Assembly: GCA_009760855.2 (NCBI GenBank)
Contig: WPIO01000027.1
Location: forward strand, 1,292,001 to 1,356,000
From: Cristatella mucedo
Lineage: Eukaryota; Bryozoa; Phylactolaemata; Cristatellidae
Direction: 5' to 3'
Length of the DNA: 64,000 nucleotides
Part shown: in pieces, positions 45,046 to 60,906 of the stretch
Layout: each line of letters opens with the position of its first letter
Position numbering within the stretch: the stretch's first letter is position 1
Translations under genes and position numbers: made by a program
The notes under the pieces: model-generated
The model's input: the letters and a program-made list of their open reading frames with translations, nothing else
Told to the model about the DNA's origin: nothing
The model's database searches: none

Positions 45046-45269
45046 ATGTATGTTTAAACAAGGTAGTCTTTTTGAAATAGTTAAAAAAAGTTTCTTTAAA
45101 ATCAACCCATCCAGTAACAGTAGATTGCTAAGCAGATTTGTATTGCCACTCCTTCGTCATTCCCTTCAATAAAGTGGACGCTTGTGGATTCAGCTCATTT
45201 ACTAGCCAAGGCAGCGTCCGGGAAGCTTTACGGCCCATCTAGTAATAAGCTCTCACATCCTGCTTAAAA

Positions 45270-45430
45270 AATAGTAGCTGATTTAACAGCCTCATTTTGT
45301 ATATCGGCAGAAGACCCTTAACGGCTATCACCACCGCAAGCAGTTGGTAATATAGGATCGTCACCTGCAGGATTCGAACCCACGACCGAGGTCGTGAAGA
45401 GTGAGCAACCCTGGGCTATCACAGCCCAAA
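45270..45430 (-). repeat. SINE-C copy
   Basis: tagctgatttaacagcctca, cttaacggctatcaccaccg, caggattcgaacccacgacc, gtcgtgaagagtgagcaacc in inverted orientation. It lies downstream of the LRRC47 3' end. Confidence 0.85.
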
Positions 45431-45557
45431 CTAATTTTTCTATCCTATTGTATGCCAAGGATAAAACGGCAAGAAAAGTATATTAGGTTGTCACAGCTCT
45501 GATTACAAGGTGCAGACACAAGGATAAAGTATACACTTTTTCTCCACCAAGGCTAAA

Positions 45558-45563
45558 TTTATT
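45558..45563 (-). terminator. LRRC47: Probable LRRC47 poly(A) signal
   Basis: tttatt on the plus strand reads AATAAA on the minus strand, about 112 bases after the LRRC47 stop codon. Position fits a short 3' UTR. Confidence 0.6.
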
Positions 45564-45674
45564 TAATATTGAGCTCGGTGCACATACTACGGACTACAAG
45601 GACATTCACATGTGTGCGACGCACGCTGCAAGGCAAGCTGCAGACAATCACGAAAGAGTGAATGCAGCCATGCA

Positions 45675-49568
<3,894 letters not shown>

Positions 49569-49659
49569 GCTGTAAGAAATGACAAAAGTGCTGCTGTAGT
49601 GCCGGAAGCAGATTGTTCCGAAGCGAGTACTACCGCCACTACGTGGAAGCACAAGTTAC

Positions 49660-50940
49660 TAAATGCTTAGCTGATTTATATAGTAGCAGAGGATTCGTGG
49701 CGGCTCACAGTCCAATTAAATCACAAAGGATATATGTATAATCAGAACGGCACTAATCCAGTGGCGTACCGAAGGAGGCAGGGGGCATATGAACCTAGTA
49801 GCGGGGATCCGGGTCCCGGCAATGGCCCCGTGCTCAGTGAATTAATTATTTTCGAGAAAATAATCAAAATCTTAGACGAACCAGAAAAACCTCATGTTCA
49901 GTTATACCTGTCATTTTAAAAACGGAGGATGACCACGTAGTTTCCGCATCCGCTCATGGCGACCATACACGCAGTTCGCTAAGAAAAGACTGGCGGTGGT
50001 TGGTGTCGCAACGCCGAAGATGAAGCCCGGGCGCCCGAAGAAACACCTCGCTCTACAGCCTGGCCAGACCTTACTCCCGTCTTTCTTTTTCGCCAACAAT
50101 TAGAGAATACAAATTGAATTCTGATCTCGGTATAGCTTTATTGACCAAAAGAAGACGATTGAGCCATTAACGAGGTCGATCTGACTTTAATTCACAGCGT
50201 TATAGTTTTGCGAGACCCCGCCAATAGGTTCATGTGACCTCGGGCGCTGGATCTTGGGGGGCACAAAAATGCGTGGCTAATATTTTTATTTTTTTTTATT
50301 TCACATCTAGCCACGATAATGCTGGGCAGCAGAGTGCCATGAGCTGGAAGAATTCAAGCCGGAAGTTGCCACGCCTGTCTACCGGGCCTAGCCGGTTGTG
50401 GGCTTGCCACCAAGCTGGGTAGACCATTAGGGCAACCCCTTAGCCGGTCGCGGGCTCGGCGCTCAGCTAGGTAAATCATTAGGACAATAAAGAAGGTCGT
50501 AGGGCACGTCAGAGGAACCGGCAGAGAGTCTGACCGCTGCGTAGCTGCTGGTCGAAATGTTTTTTTTTTTTTTTTTTATCGCCATCGCACTCATGCTCCA
50601 GCCAAGCCGTCAAAGCGTGAACTCACCCGGGTAACTATATCTAAACGCTGACTGCTTACCGATTTCCAATGTGCCGCGGCCTACCCCCACCAGGCAGCCC
50701 GCGGCTTTAGGTTACAGGACTGTTAATAATCTCTCTGTTAGATATGATCGCGGGTACCTATTATCGTTGCTCTATCGTCAGAGACGTAGTGAGACCCTTC
50801 GGTGCCCGGGGATAAAGCTATAAATAGTGCCCCTCCCCTTGTCAAAAATTGCTGCAAAATAGCTCCATCACTGAAGAAATGCAAAAAAAAACACGCACCT
50901 CAGAAGAAATGCAAAAAGCACGCTAGCAGTCATAACAAGT
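49660..50940. other. Upstream of LRRC47: promoter region and unassigned sequence
   Basis: Should contain the LRRC47 promoter and noncoding first exon, but neither could be placed; no TATA box stands out. Contains poly-T tracts at about 50285-50300 and 50560-50578. No coding similarity. Confidence 0.4.
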
Positions 50941-50944
50941 CGAG

Positions 50945-52090
50945 AAAGTTTTATTAGCTGTAGTGCAGCTACAAGGTAGCTATCACTCCTTAACTTCGGA
51001 AATATTTCTGGCTGTGAACGTGGCAGAGTGGTCTACTACAGTTTGAAAGTCAATATTTCCGAGTGCTTCTTTCTGTATGCTTAACAAGGCCAAATTGGTG
51101 AGTCGATCTTACCTGATTGATGTTCTCAGATGAGACAGGAGTATTTTCAGCTTGCTAAAGAAACGTTTACAACTGGCAACTAATACAAATAGCTATGCCG
51201 AGAAGAACTTTAAAAAGGCAACTCTCAAATTAAGAAACAAAAAACTTCTCCGTAACTAATAATGAAAGACGTGAGTTTCAGTGGTGTCTTTAGTGCCGGG
51301 TCATTACGTGTGGAAAGAAACTTTTTACTGTCCCATAGTTTGTTGTACAGCTGTATTCCATCAACGTTTGAGCAATAGAAGCCTCCAAGATCTAGACGTT
51401 GCTTGCTGAGTTTGTGCTGGTCAAGTGATTTTAAAAGCTTCTCAACTTCCAACAAGAAACCAAATTGGCATCAAGATCTGTGAGCCGGGAAAACCTAGTT
51501 GTAATTTCTTGTCGAAGGTATTCTATGCTGTCATTCATGATTTTTGAAATCTCTTCTGCCGTGAGACCAACATCTTGAGAGAGTTCTACAGGCATCAGTG
51601 TATTTCGGCGTTCAACCGCAACTCCCACAATTCACATCTCCTTTTGGCATCTAGTAGTGATTCCTGGCCCAGGTCTTCTCTGAGTCTTAAAAACTCAAAA
51701 TCCCAAGAGAGTATGTCACAAGAGGCGTGTTTGAAGTTCATCTTTGGATCCTGCAGTATTTTTGGAACTCTGTCAATCTTCCTTAAGATGCTGTACCAAA
51801 ATGGCAACAGAACCAAAAGTTAAAGCTCAAAATAAAAACTAGGAGAGTGCCAGCTTCACTTCTTGTTTAAAGTGTTCCACTTGTGTCCTCAGAAATTTGC
51901 TCCAAATTACCTACAATGCTGTTCAGTCCATCATTGATAGCTTTCACAGCCTCCACTCCACCTTGTTGCAAAGTCACCGTTTGACAGTGAGGGCTGAGAC
52001 TTTCTTCAGTTCTTCTCACCTTAGAGTTGATCTTGAAAGTAATAAGTAGGTGCTCTCTATTTTTACAAAAAAGGTAAGGTAAATGGAATC
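50945..52090 (-). pseudogene. hAT-2 transposase relic (ZMYM1/DUF4371-like)
   Basis: Minus strand, N to C, in shifted frames: GGVEAVKAINDGLNSIVGNL (51900-51960), WYSILRKIDRVPKILQDPKM (51730-51790), GLTAEEISKIMNDSIEYLRQ (51500-51560), then VEKLLKSLDQHKLSKQRLDL, and the C-terminal dimerisation part CKRFFSKLKILLSHLRTSIR with TNLALLSIQKEALGNIDFQT (50985-51180). Landmark order is that of ZMYM1-like domesticated or autonomous hAT proteins. Several frameshifts; a relic. Confidence 0.8.
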
Positions 52091-52360
52091 TTTACTTGCA
52101 GCATGAATTCCTGCCAGGTTTAAGCTGCATTTTCATAGCACAGCCAGTTAAGTAAGCCTAGCTTGTGTGGTCTAATAGTGTGTCGGTGCTCGGTAAGGCA
52201 CGCTGGCTCTCCCTTTACACTGTGTAGCAGGCCGGGCTCGCCCTTGGAGCGACGCAGCCCGCCTGTGGCAGGCAGGCTGGGGCGAGCGGACCGGGAGGGC
52301 AGTTGGGACGCGGACGGAGAGGGTTAACGGCCATATGCCTGTGCCAGCCGAATTAACATG

Positions 52361-52366
<6 letters not shown>

Positions 52367-52456
<90 letters not shown>
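52367..52456 (+). repeat. (CA)n microsatellite
   Basis: About 90 bases of CA. Open frames across it (Thr-His or Val-Cys) are artefacts. Confidence 0.97.
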
Positions 52457-52458
<2 letters not shown>

Positions 52459-52516
52459 GGTTGAAGCCCCTCGGAGTTTCCGTGTCGTCCTGTTCGCGCC
52501 GCCAGAGCGTCAAGCT

Positions 52517-52605
52517 AATAATAATAATAATAATAATACACTTGATAAAGCGCTCTCTGATAACTCAATCTCTTTTTAGGCGCTTTAAATTTGCTGCAAA
52601 GGAAT
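52517..52605 (-). mobile_element. LINE-A 3' terminal fragment
   Basis: (AAT)n, cacttgataaagcgctctct, ctctttttaggcgctttaaa, tttgctgcaaaggaa. Confidence 0.85.
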
Positions 52606-53224
52606 ATGTTGGTCTAAGTCTGTAAACAAGCTTAACTAGCTCAGCCAGCATTATTCAATTCCATTGAAACAAGGACTTGCTTGAAATCAAGATTGGTATT
52701 CTGACATGAACAATTAAAAAAATGTGCACAATCCATTTTTCTTTTGGCATCCATTTGGCACTATCGCCCGAGGACATCTGTCCCCCTGCCCACCCTTTGG
52801 TACGCCTCTGTCTTTCGTCATTCAAATGCATTCCTAGATGCAATTTTTGATGCTAGGATACATGAGTTTATGGTCAAAAAACGACAACCCGAAGTCGCCG
52901 CGTTCGATCTTCATTTGAGTTAACTCCTGAATTAAAAAAAAATGGAAAAGCCAGAAAAGTATGGTCGCATACAAATTTGAGCCATCGCAAAGCTTTATCT
53001 ACATGGAAGGAAGCTAAACAGAGGATAATTAATATTACTGAAATTGACACCAGTTGAAATTCAAATTCAATCGAAAAAACTTTGGCGAGATATTTTGAAA
53101 AACAACGTGTCTGTATTGTAGTACATTGCCAGCCTGGCTCTATTTTAGGGCGCATAAGAACTACTCAGCGGGAAATGCCTTTCTCCTCGGAGAAATGAGC
53201 AAGAAGACCTAGTAGTGCGATCAT

Positions 53225-54300
53225 GGGCTGATTGATATCGGCTGGACTGTCAATCCTATAGTCCCTGTGGTTTAATGGTTTATTGTGGGTTAATAGTTAT
53301 ATTTGTTTAAGGGTTATACGGGTTTATGGTTGAATGAGTTAATAATTTTGCAAGGGTGGCTCACTGCCACAGTGTAACGCTGCGAGCGTTGACGGAATAC
53401 ACGAGTTTTGAAGCCTTCTCCGGTGTCTGCGTTTCGTCGTTTGTGTACCGGCGGGTGCTTGATGTTGGAGCGTCAGCTTACAGTCACGTCAAGTGATTTA
53501 AGAACAGGGCAACGCTCGCCGATGGTCGCCGTCGTCGCCAGCCGTCTGAGAGCTGCTGGACGTGATTTCGTGTGAACGAGAGAGGTGGCTGAAAAGCTCG
53601 ACGCGTCCTCGAGCAGTGAGCAAAGGGACGCAGCGGTCGTGGTAGGACCAGCAGGCTGATTGATATCGGCTCACCTATCAACCCCATTGTCCCGCCTAGT
53701 AACTTAAGAATAGGGTGACGTTCGCTCAGGATTCCTCCTTCGGTTTGGTCTTTGTCACCGTCACCGACAGTTGCCGGACCCGTTTTCTCTTAGAACGAGG
53801 GAGGTGGGCAGGCTATTCTCGCCAGTTACCGACTCTTATGAGACAGCGAGCCGGCGCCAGGAGAATTCGGAGGACGCCATCTCACATGGTCACATAACGC
53901 TCGCAGCGGACATTTCCCATTTTTGTGTTTGTGTGTATGGGCGCGTGGTCCCTGTGTACGGATTTGTCATTGTGAGTTAGAGTAGTGTCCGGTGCAGTGG
54001 ATGGAGAGTTTGCGTGAAATTGCACTCAGTTTACCTGTCTTTGCTAAAACGTGAAAGCGGAGCTCGAGTCCTCCGGTCAGGAATTCATGTATAAGATCTG
54101 ATGTGTTCCTGCCTTTTCGAGGGTAGGGGTGGAATCCTATTTCTCCGGTTATGAGTTAGGGTCCGAGATATTCATGCCTTTGCAAAGGTGGAGGCGGAAT
54201 CCTAGTTCTCCAGTCAGGGTTTAGGTTTTTGTTGTTCGGACGCTCTATTTAATTTATTTTGGCGGTTCCCCATTATAGACGTAGGTAATGCATATGATGT
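53225..54300 (+). repeat. LTR-like repeat E, copy 2, with internal duplication
   Basis: Contains two starts of the same motif: gctgattgatatcggctggac at 53229 and gctgattgatatcggctcacc at 53658, each followed about 50-230 bases later by ttaagaa.agggyraacg/gtgacg and cgctc. The second unit matches 24.1-24.5 kb (cgagggaggtgggcaggcta, atgagacagcgagccggcgc). Near 54130-54230 it has the repeated 'tcctagttctccggt' units. No pol genes. Confidence 0.6.
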
Positions 54301-54477
54301 CATTGGTTACACGGAGAAAGCAGTTTCAGCAGAGTGCTGCAGCTCGAATCCTGATTGAAAGTTGTCTGAGATTTCACTTTTTTAATGTGTACTACCAACT
54401 GCTTAACTACAATTTTTTCAAGAATCGTTGATCAAAGAGGAAGAAGGTAAACTTGGTGATAGTTTGCAAGGACCTCA

Positions 54478-55510
54478 AATAATAATAATAAAAAAAAAAC
54501 ATTAGCATAGCGCTCTCAGGGAACTGAATCTCTTTCTAGGCACTTTGTAGATGCTGTACAGAAAGTATAACCAGATGGTTGGTAGTAACAGCCGCAAGCA
54601 GAAGGCATAGATTGAGCAGGTATGCGAAGACGGAGAACGAATCACAAAGACCCAATACATTTTGTAATAAACAGGCGCATTTTAAACTTTTTTTTAAATT
54701 CTTCATGTCAGGGGACTTTTCCACGTGCGTCAGTTCCAGGCTTTGGGAGCATATGAACCAAAGGTACGGTCTAACGGTTTTGAGGTTTGTACGAGTTATG
54801 GCTAAACGATTTGAGTCAGAACAGCAGGTTCCACGACTCTTCGCCTGGGGAGGGGTGTGAATAGTTTTGATAGGTAGGCTAGAGTCAGAGAATAAAGGGA
54901 CCTAAAGGTAAGTGACAGGACCAAGAAGTTGATGCACTGCTTGATTGGGAGCCAGCGTAGGTCGGCGAGAAGGGATTGCTGTGGTAATGGTGAGGCTACC
55001 GACAGATGAGCCTAGCTGAAGTGTTTTGCACCAAATGTAAGCGCATGCTTGCACACGCATGGAGACAAGTAAGCAGTGAGCTGTATCTAATCCAGGCTTT
55101 TTAAATACGAGTCTAACGATGGCCGGTTTGAAGGACTTGCGTACAACCTCTTTTCCCGAGAAGCAGTAAAAATCACGGTTATCATTGGGCTAAGTTGGTT
55201 TGCCAGTAAAGACCACAGAGATGATGGTATAGGGTCTTTAGAGACGAGCTCTTTTTACTTGACCTTATTAAGGTAGCCAAAACACATGCAGAAACCCCGG
55301 AGAATCTTTTAAGGGAGGTCACAGGCAGTGATTCAGCAATTGCTTTAGTCGGAGGGGGCTTAATAGAGGCACGGATGTGCACAATTTTTTTGGTAAAGAA
55401 GGCTGAGAACTTTTCGGCCGAGCCGCCAACATCGGGGTAGTGAGACCTCTCAACATTGGCTGGCAAGTGGTTTACCATCACATAAATTTGTTTAGGGTCT
55501 TACTGGCAAG
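54478..55510 (-). mobile_element. LINE-A2 copy with internal deletion
   Basis: 3' part (54478-55085) has the A2 end and the C-terminal coding region. The part at 55090-55500 encodes KFSAFFTKKIVHIRASIKPP and KKSSSLKTLYHHLCGLYWQT, which belong to the linker ahead of the RT domain. The RT core is missing between them, so the copy carries an internal deletion or two fused fragments. Confidence 0.75.
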
Positions 55511-55589
55511 ACTTCAGTTTTCGAGTGAAAAAAGAAGCTCTGACTTTTTAATCCTACCGGATGTAGACTTGAAGGATGTCATTGAGCGA

Positions 55590-55905
55590 GGATTGAAAAT
55601 TTAACCAAAACTCCATATGATCTCATACGTTTTATGGATGCATACGGAGATGATGTATTTCAGAATCTGTGAATTTCTCTCTAAAATCTTCGGACGGTTT
55701 CAGTATCAATAGCCAGATGTGAACGGTTTTTCAGCAAATTAAACCTTATTTTATCATTTTTTATTTTATAGTTTTTTGCTCTGCTCTTCAATGGGGCCAG
55801 ACCCTCTTAGCAATTTGGCACTTCTCAGCGTTGAAAGGAGAAATTTTGAGAAGATTAATTTTGATTTAGTCATTGGCTATTACGCTATGGTGAAGTGAAG
55901 AAAAA
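55590..55905 (+). pseudogene. hAT-3 transposase C-terminal relic (ZMYM1-like)
   Basis: Plus-strand shifted frames: VFQNL, SVSIARCERFFSKLNLILSF, then SNLALLSVERRNFEKINFDL. This is the dimerisation motif (S.CERFFSKLK, LALLS.E) of ZMYM1-like hATs. It stops after GYYAMVK. Confidence 0.72.
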
Positions 55906-56202
55906 TATATCTGCAAGAATTTTTAAACTTTAATAAAAAGACACTATAATTACCGTTTTTCATTTAAAATATTACGATCACAACATAAGATTAAATATTA
56001 ATTAGAATGTTACCGGACGTACAATTGGAGGTTATTATTTTGAATTTCATTTATGATCATCTAAATTCATTCTTAAATTTAATCTTTTTGAATAATGCTG
56101 AATCAAAAAAGAGGTGCCATCTGTGCATTTCGTCCCCGGGCGCACAAAATTCTAGGAATGCCATTGCAATACTACCACATTGTTCGCTACAGTTAAAAAC
56201 AC

Positions 56203-56350
56203 TAGCTGATTTAGCAGTCTATGTATAGCGATAGAAGAGCCTTAAAGGCTATCACCACCGCTTGCAGCGGCTATAAAGAATCGCCCACCTCAGGATTCGA
56301 ACCCATGATCTCTGGGTGGAGGTCATGAAAAGCAACCGCCTTACCTAGTG
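56203..56350 (-). repeat. SINE-C copy
   Basis: ctagctgatttagcagtcta, gaagagccttaaaggctatc, caggattcgaacccatgatc, gcaaccgccttacctagtga in inverted order. Confidence 0.85.
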
Positions 56351-56794
56351 AGTGCCATCACGGAATGTAAGCTCACAATAAATGCAACACAAACATACTA
56401 TAATTATAACATATATTATTTTGACAGCTCAGCTGGTAATAGCTTCACTAATGGCTCTAACAAAACCGCAGACCCCACGGCTCAAGACCGTTCTGAGCAC
56501 GCTATCCTGTCGATTGGTGGTTGTCACACTCACTACCAATGTAATCACACCGTCGCACATGCGTTTCGGATTCACCCAGACCTGGCCTAAGTATTCGCAT
56601 TACTAAAATCATGATCGGCATATACGCACCTCAAGACAAGACAGTGTGCTACACTAACTAGGCCAGGGAACGTCCGAGGTTCCATCCGGAATTTTTCATA
56701 TGACCTTCGAAGTACTTATGCCTGTATTTGATCCAGCAATTCTTGAAGACAGACAATCTTGGTCTCAACACCTCCTACTAAAGCCAAGGTCAAG

Positions 56795-56897
56795 GTATTT
56801 AATGGCCGAGGTCGTGGGCTTGTTCCCTGTGGCATATAGGGAGCGGCTGAATAGAGATTAGGTTCTCTTAGGGTGCTATACAAATGAATTAAATTAC
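56795..56897 (+). repeat. SINE-B copy (second subtype, 3' part)
   Basis: aaggtatttaatggccgagg, gtcgtgggcttgttccctgt (decayed B box), gcggctgaatagagattagg, ttctcttagggtgctataca. Confidence 0.75.
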
Positions 56898-56919
56898 GGG
56901 GAACGTCGAAAAATGCAAA

Positions 56920-57030
56920 ATTCTTATTTGTACAGTGGCAGAAGAGTTTTAAAAGCTAACAACTCTCTATTAGTAGACAATAAAGGATTTTATGGAGCCC
57001 CACTCGAACCCAAAACCTGGATTGTAAATG
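56920..57030 (-). repeat. Degenerate SINE-C fragment
   Basis: ttatttgtacagtggcagaa, gagttttaaaagctaacaac, then gccccactcgaacccaaaac resemble the SINE-C tail-to-B-box half at low identity. Confidence 0.45.
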
Positions 57031-57199
57031 TGAGCATAATATCAATGGCATTAGACTTGGGGACGTCTCGGATAAGCACCTCGTTCATTGGGCGGCAGAT
57101 ATTCTACAAATATATGAGCCAGTTAAAGGATTTTGACCATCATTTTGCGTCAAATGGAGCTTCAGGACGTCAAAGGGAGCTTTAGCGCGTCTTAGGCTG

Positions 57200-57760
57200 C
57201 TGTGAGAGATGATGGGCTGCCGTGAACCATTAAAATTAATAAGAGTTTTTTCAAGGGTTTAGACCTTAGTTTAAGGGACCACAAGAAAAGGCTCTTTAAG
57301 GTAAACTTCAATAAAATATATGGGAAGATTGGCCCAACAATTGAATAATTTTAAGGGGTACCCTTAAGAAGACAAACAATTTTAAAATGGGATCTGAAGT
57401 ACTAAAAATTTTCTCTTTAAGGAAAGCATTAAAAAATGATATGGCAAACCATGTCTAACCTGGAAGTAAACCAGAAGCAAAATATCTGCAAATACAATAT
57501 TTCCCAATCTCTACATCATATTAGACTTGTTTTCCAAATTTTAGAACTACAATAAATCAAGGTAAATGCTTGCATCTTGTTGAGTTACATGCTTGTGACT
57601 TTAAAAAAATAGCATCCACAGTCTAGCTTTATGCCTTCAAAACTCCACAAATCAGTCAATACTTGACGGATAAACGTGAAATGCAATTTTAAATGTAAGT
57701 TCAACCCTGATTGTGCAACACTGCATTAGCTCATGTCTGATTTCTGTTGGATAGATTTTC
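57200..57760 (-). repeat. Unclassified dispersed repeat F, copy 2
   Basis: Reverse complement aligns with 7440-7885 over most of its length (cgtcaagtattgactgattt, gtcacaagcatgtaactcaa, ttgcttctggtttacttcca, caattgttgggccaatcttc). No coding potential. Confidence 0.7.
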
Positions 57761-58618
57761 CTTCCTCAGACCCGTTCATAATTTTTGGGTTCTGCAACTG
57801 CTAGAAGGTCTGTGACAGTGACTTAAAAAACTTTCGCCCATCGTGCCCGAAACAAGTTACATCCGAACAAAGTGATTAATCCATTTCACTGATGAACAAT
57901 GAAGCCTCAAACAAATTATATAAATGTATGGTATTGAGAAACAGCTGGGCAAGTTAATCATTAAAAATCAAACTCGGTTGCCAGTATCAGTAGATGCCAT
58001 ACGATTCCTAACATCAGGGCTTGCTGGAGCCACGAAGCGTCACCAAGGCAACTTCCTCCGAGTTTTTCTTGATCATGTGCAAGCGGGACACCGAACATGT
58101 ATCCATTACACTCGAAAAGCTCCCTCTCAGAACGCCACGGTGAGCTGCCCGGACATTCCGAAGGACATCGTCAGCCTGCACTTTCAATGAGTTCGTAAGA
58201 ATCACGACGACGAGCAAAGCGACACTTAGCGACACTCGATTATGGTGATCGAGATATTTGATGCGAACAAGGAGCAGCTGGTTCTTATGACCCAATTCGG
58301 ACAGGTCAAGACTAGTGTACTTTACCAGCGGCTCGTCACCTGAAGCACGCGATAAACATCTGAACAGATTCTCTGTGCACTATCATCTTGGACATTCAGA
58401 AGATTTAACGTCTTCCTATTGCTAATTGTCGCAGGCTGTGATGGTATGGCCAACATGAGCGGTGAGATTAACAGTCTACATGCCATCTTCAAGCAACTGA
58501 ATGAGTTTGCACGCTATTTTCCGAACAAGACCAACCTAGCCCTAATTTCGGCTTATTGCCATCTTTTTTGAATTGGTCAGTGACCCATCAATATAGCGAC
58601 GAGTTTCTATAATTTCGT

Positions 58619-58652
<34 letters not shown>
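58619..58652 (+). repeat. (TA)n microsatellite
   Basis: About 32 bases of TA between the hAT-4 relic and a LINE-A2 tail. Confidence 0.95.
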
Positions 58653-58655
<3 letters not shown>

Positions 58656-58659
58656 CGCT

Positions 58660-59222
58660 GTGACGATTAATATTAATAATAAATTTGCATAGTGCCCTCA
58701 AGGAACTTAATCTCTTTCTAAGCAATGGACATATGCTGTAAAGAAACCACGATCACATGGTTAGTGTTACGTGCACAGTGTCAGCATGCATATTACTAAT
58801 ATGGTTAGTGGTAAAGACATGTACAGTATCAACCTGCATGATATATACTAAATGGGGGTATGCACGATGTCAGCACGCATAAGCTAACGCAGGAAAAATC
58901 AAAAGGATTCAGCAAATGCTGCGAGAAGTCCTTAGCTTCTTTTTAAATGTCAAGTCAGGAGATGTCGCGACCGTCAGTCCGGAAAGAGTTTAAGATTGGT
59001 TAGAGACTTAGGTAAGAGATTTGATTCCGACGCGCTGGGGGTACGATGCCTAGCCTAATTGGGGATTGGTTCTCATAGGTATGCTGGCCAATAGGATGAT
59101 AAAACCTTAAAATTGATACCGTGCTTCATTGGACAGTAAAGGTTGGTGAACAATGGTGTCGTGCGGTCACATCAGCGCTCATGACAGACGGGCCTAGCTG
59201 CAGAGTTTTGCCCAAGTTTAAG
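58660..59222 (-). mobile_element. LINE-A2 fragment nested in hAT-4
   Basis: aatttgcatagtgccctcaa, the inverted hairpin, tgctgtaaagaaaccacgat, repeated 'catggttagt' 3' UTR motifs, then coding end with gacgggcctagctgcagagt. Confidence 0.85.
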
Positions 59223-59884
59223 TGAACTGCTCAGTAAGAAAAGGGAGATCGTACAGGACATGTTCAACAAGCTGTAGGTTGAGACAGGCAGTAATCCGAA
59301 CCTAAGAAATCGTCATGTTCATCGAAACCAAGTCATTGAGCATAATGAAGAGGATTGTGGTATGGCAGAGCAGAGAATCAATGCGACCTGCCTCATCAGC
59401 CACCTGGTTTTATTAAAGTTTGCCTTTATCCTACATCTCACGGATCACTTGCCAGTGATTACGTACGAGCTGTCGCAGGCATCGCAAAACAGCATTGGGA
59501 TATTGTCAATACCTTGCACTCGTACGATCGCACCGTTCAGGGGAGTGCTGATGAAGATGCGAACGGTGGGGTATGTTGATCGGTTGACAAAAGTGCAGAA
59601 GTTTTCATCATCAGCCCGACATAACCACCATCTACATCCCACGAGCTCAGGTGGACGGTCAAGCACAAGCCAGCTATGACCTAGTGGTTAAAAGCTGGTG
59701 TTTTGTGGACGCAGCCAATGTCAAAAGTCAAGGTAGAACACATGTTTCCAGCTTATTAAAACTTATTAAGACACCTCTTTTGAACGACGATAGGTACAGG
59801 CTACCTCATCGACGCCATGTTGTTGAATGCTGAGAAAGAAACGGCCGCAATAGGTAAGATAACATCAGCGCACAATTTCACCGC

Positions 59885-60040
59885 ACTGGTTTGGCCCAGT
59901 GGTTAAGGTGCTCACCTTGAACCGAGGTGAATGTAATTAATGGCCGAGGTCGTGGGCTCGAGCCCAATGGCACATGTGAAGTGCCTGAATAGAGATTATT
60001 AAGTTACCTTAGAGCGCTATACACATGAATTATTCTCTAT
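59885..60040 (+). repeat. SINE-B copy (second subtype)
   Basis: gcccagtggttaaggtgctc, the subtype insert attaatggccgag, B box cgtgggctcgagcccaatgg, then gtgcctgaatagagattatt and accttagagcgctatac. Confidence 0.88.
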
Positions 60041-60044
60041 GCTC

Positions 60045-60900
60045 GGATGCCGCAGACGCGCAGAATAAACGAATTTCAATGTCCACTGAATTAATCATCG
60101 TCGGCAGGGTTTGCCCCTATTTGAAAATCCTGGCTCCACCATTGTTTGCAGCATAATCTAACTCGGCAATTGAACTGCCTTAATCGGTGATTAAGAATGA
60201 GCTTAACCTAATCTCACTTCCCTGTTAAATAGTCTTTTGGTCAATTAAAATACCACGTAGAAATATTACCCTACTACTTTATCGAAACATTGGAATGCTA
60301 CAGGCGCCAGATTTCGACAAACCCTGGAGATTATTAGCGGCTCCTGAATTGCAATCCTAAAGAGGAGTCAGACATTATATGTAATAATCAGTCAGTTGTG
60401 CTTTAGGCTTTGTGTCTGAATGCTGTGGGATACGTTTGGCGGCACGCACTCGTGTCCCTTTTGGGCTCTGAGATAAGCTGCTTTATGCTAAGGACCCGAG
60501 GTAACAGTCTAGTATATCATAGTCTAGGTCTCTTTAGACCCAGCTATGCCAAATTATACCCAGTCATATCGATAGTTTTGAGCGATACACCCATGAATCT
60601 TGACGTGATGGCTCACAAATCCATTCCGGCTCCGACCCTGGTACCTCATTCTCTGCTCTGCTTCGTTCTTATCTTTAGGCACTAATTACTCTAATCTCTC
60701 AACTGCGTCTTTTCTAAAAAAAAATCTTAAGTCGGAATGTTGGCTACAATATGCGCCTCGAAAGCCCTCTGGCTCTGTGTACGCTGTAATGCTAAGTAAT
60801 GTTTATTAAGCTTCCGTACAAAAAAGCCGCCGAAGAATTCCAACATGTAGAGGCTCAGCTAAGGTGACATGCAGTGCCTTAAAAGCCGCAGTAGTATTTT
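60045..60900. other. Unassigned sequence before the Ig exon
   Basis: No repeat family or coding exon recognised; probably intron or intergenic. Confidence 0.45.
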
Positions 60901-60906
60901 GTTGCA

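Larger units (their letters stand above)
57955..59650 (+). pseudogene. hAT-4 transposase relic (DUF4371/ZMYM1-like) with nested LINE
   Basis: Plus strand: KRHQGNFLRVFLDHVQ and KAPSQNATVSCPDIPKDIVS (58040-58190) match the RGNFLE...K.AP.NA.YTSP.IQ.E.I start of DUF4371; FDANKEQLVLMTQFGQVKTS (58258-58320) and GCDGMANMSGEINSLHAIFK (58437-58500) match its DDE-associated landmarks. After a (TA)n run and an inverted LINE-A2 (58660-59220), LLKFAFILHLTDHLPVITYE and MRTVGYVDRLTKVQKF (59410-59600) continue the same protein. Stops and shifts show it is dead. Confidence 0.72.

Noticed and set aside
52358-52579. Thr-His and Val-Cys open frames over the CA repeat
   Set aside because: Pure microsatellite artefact.
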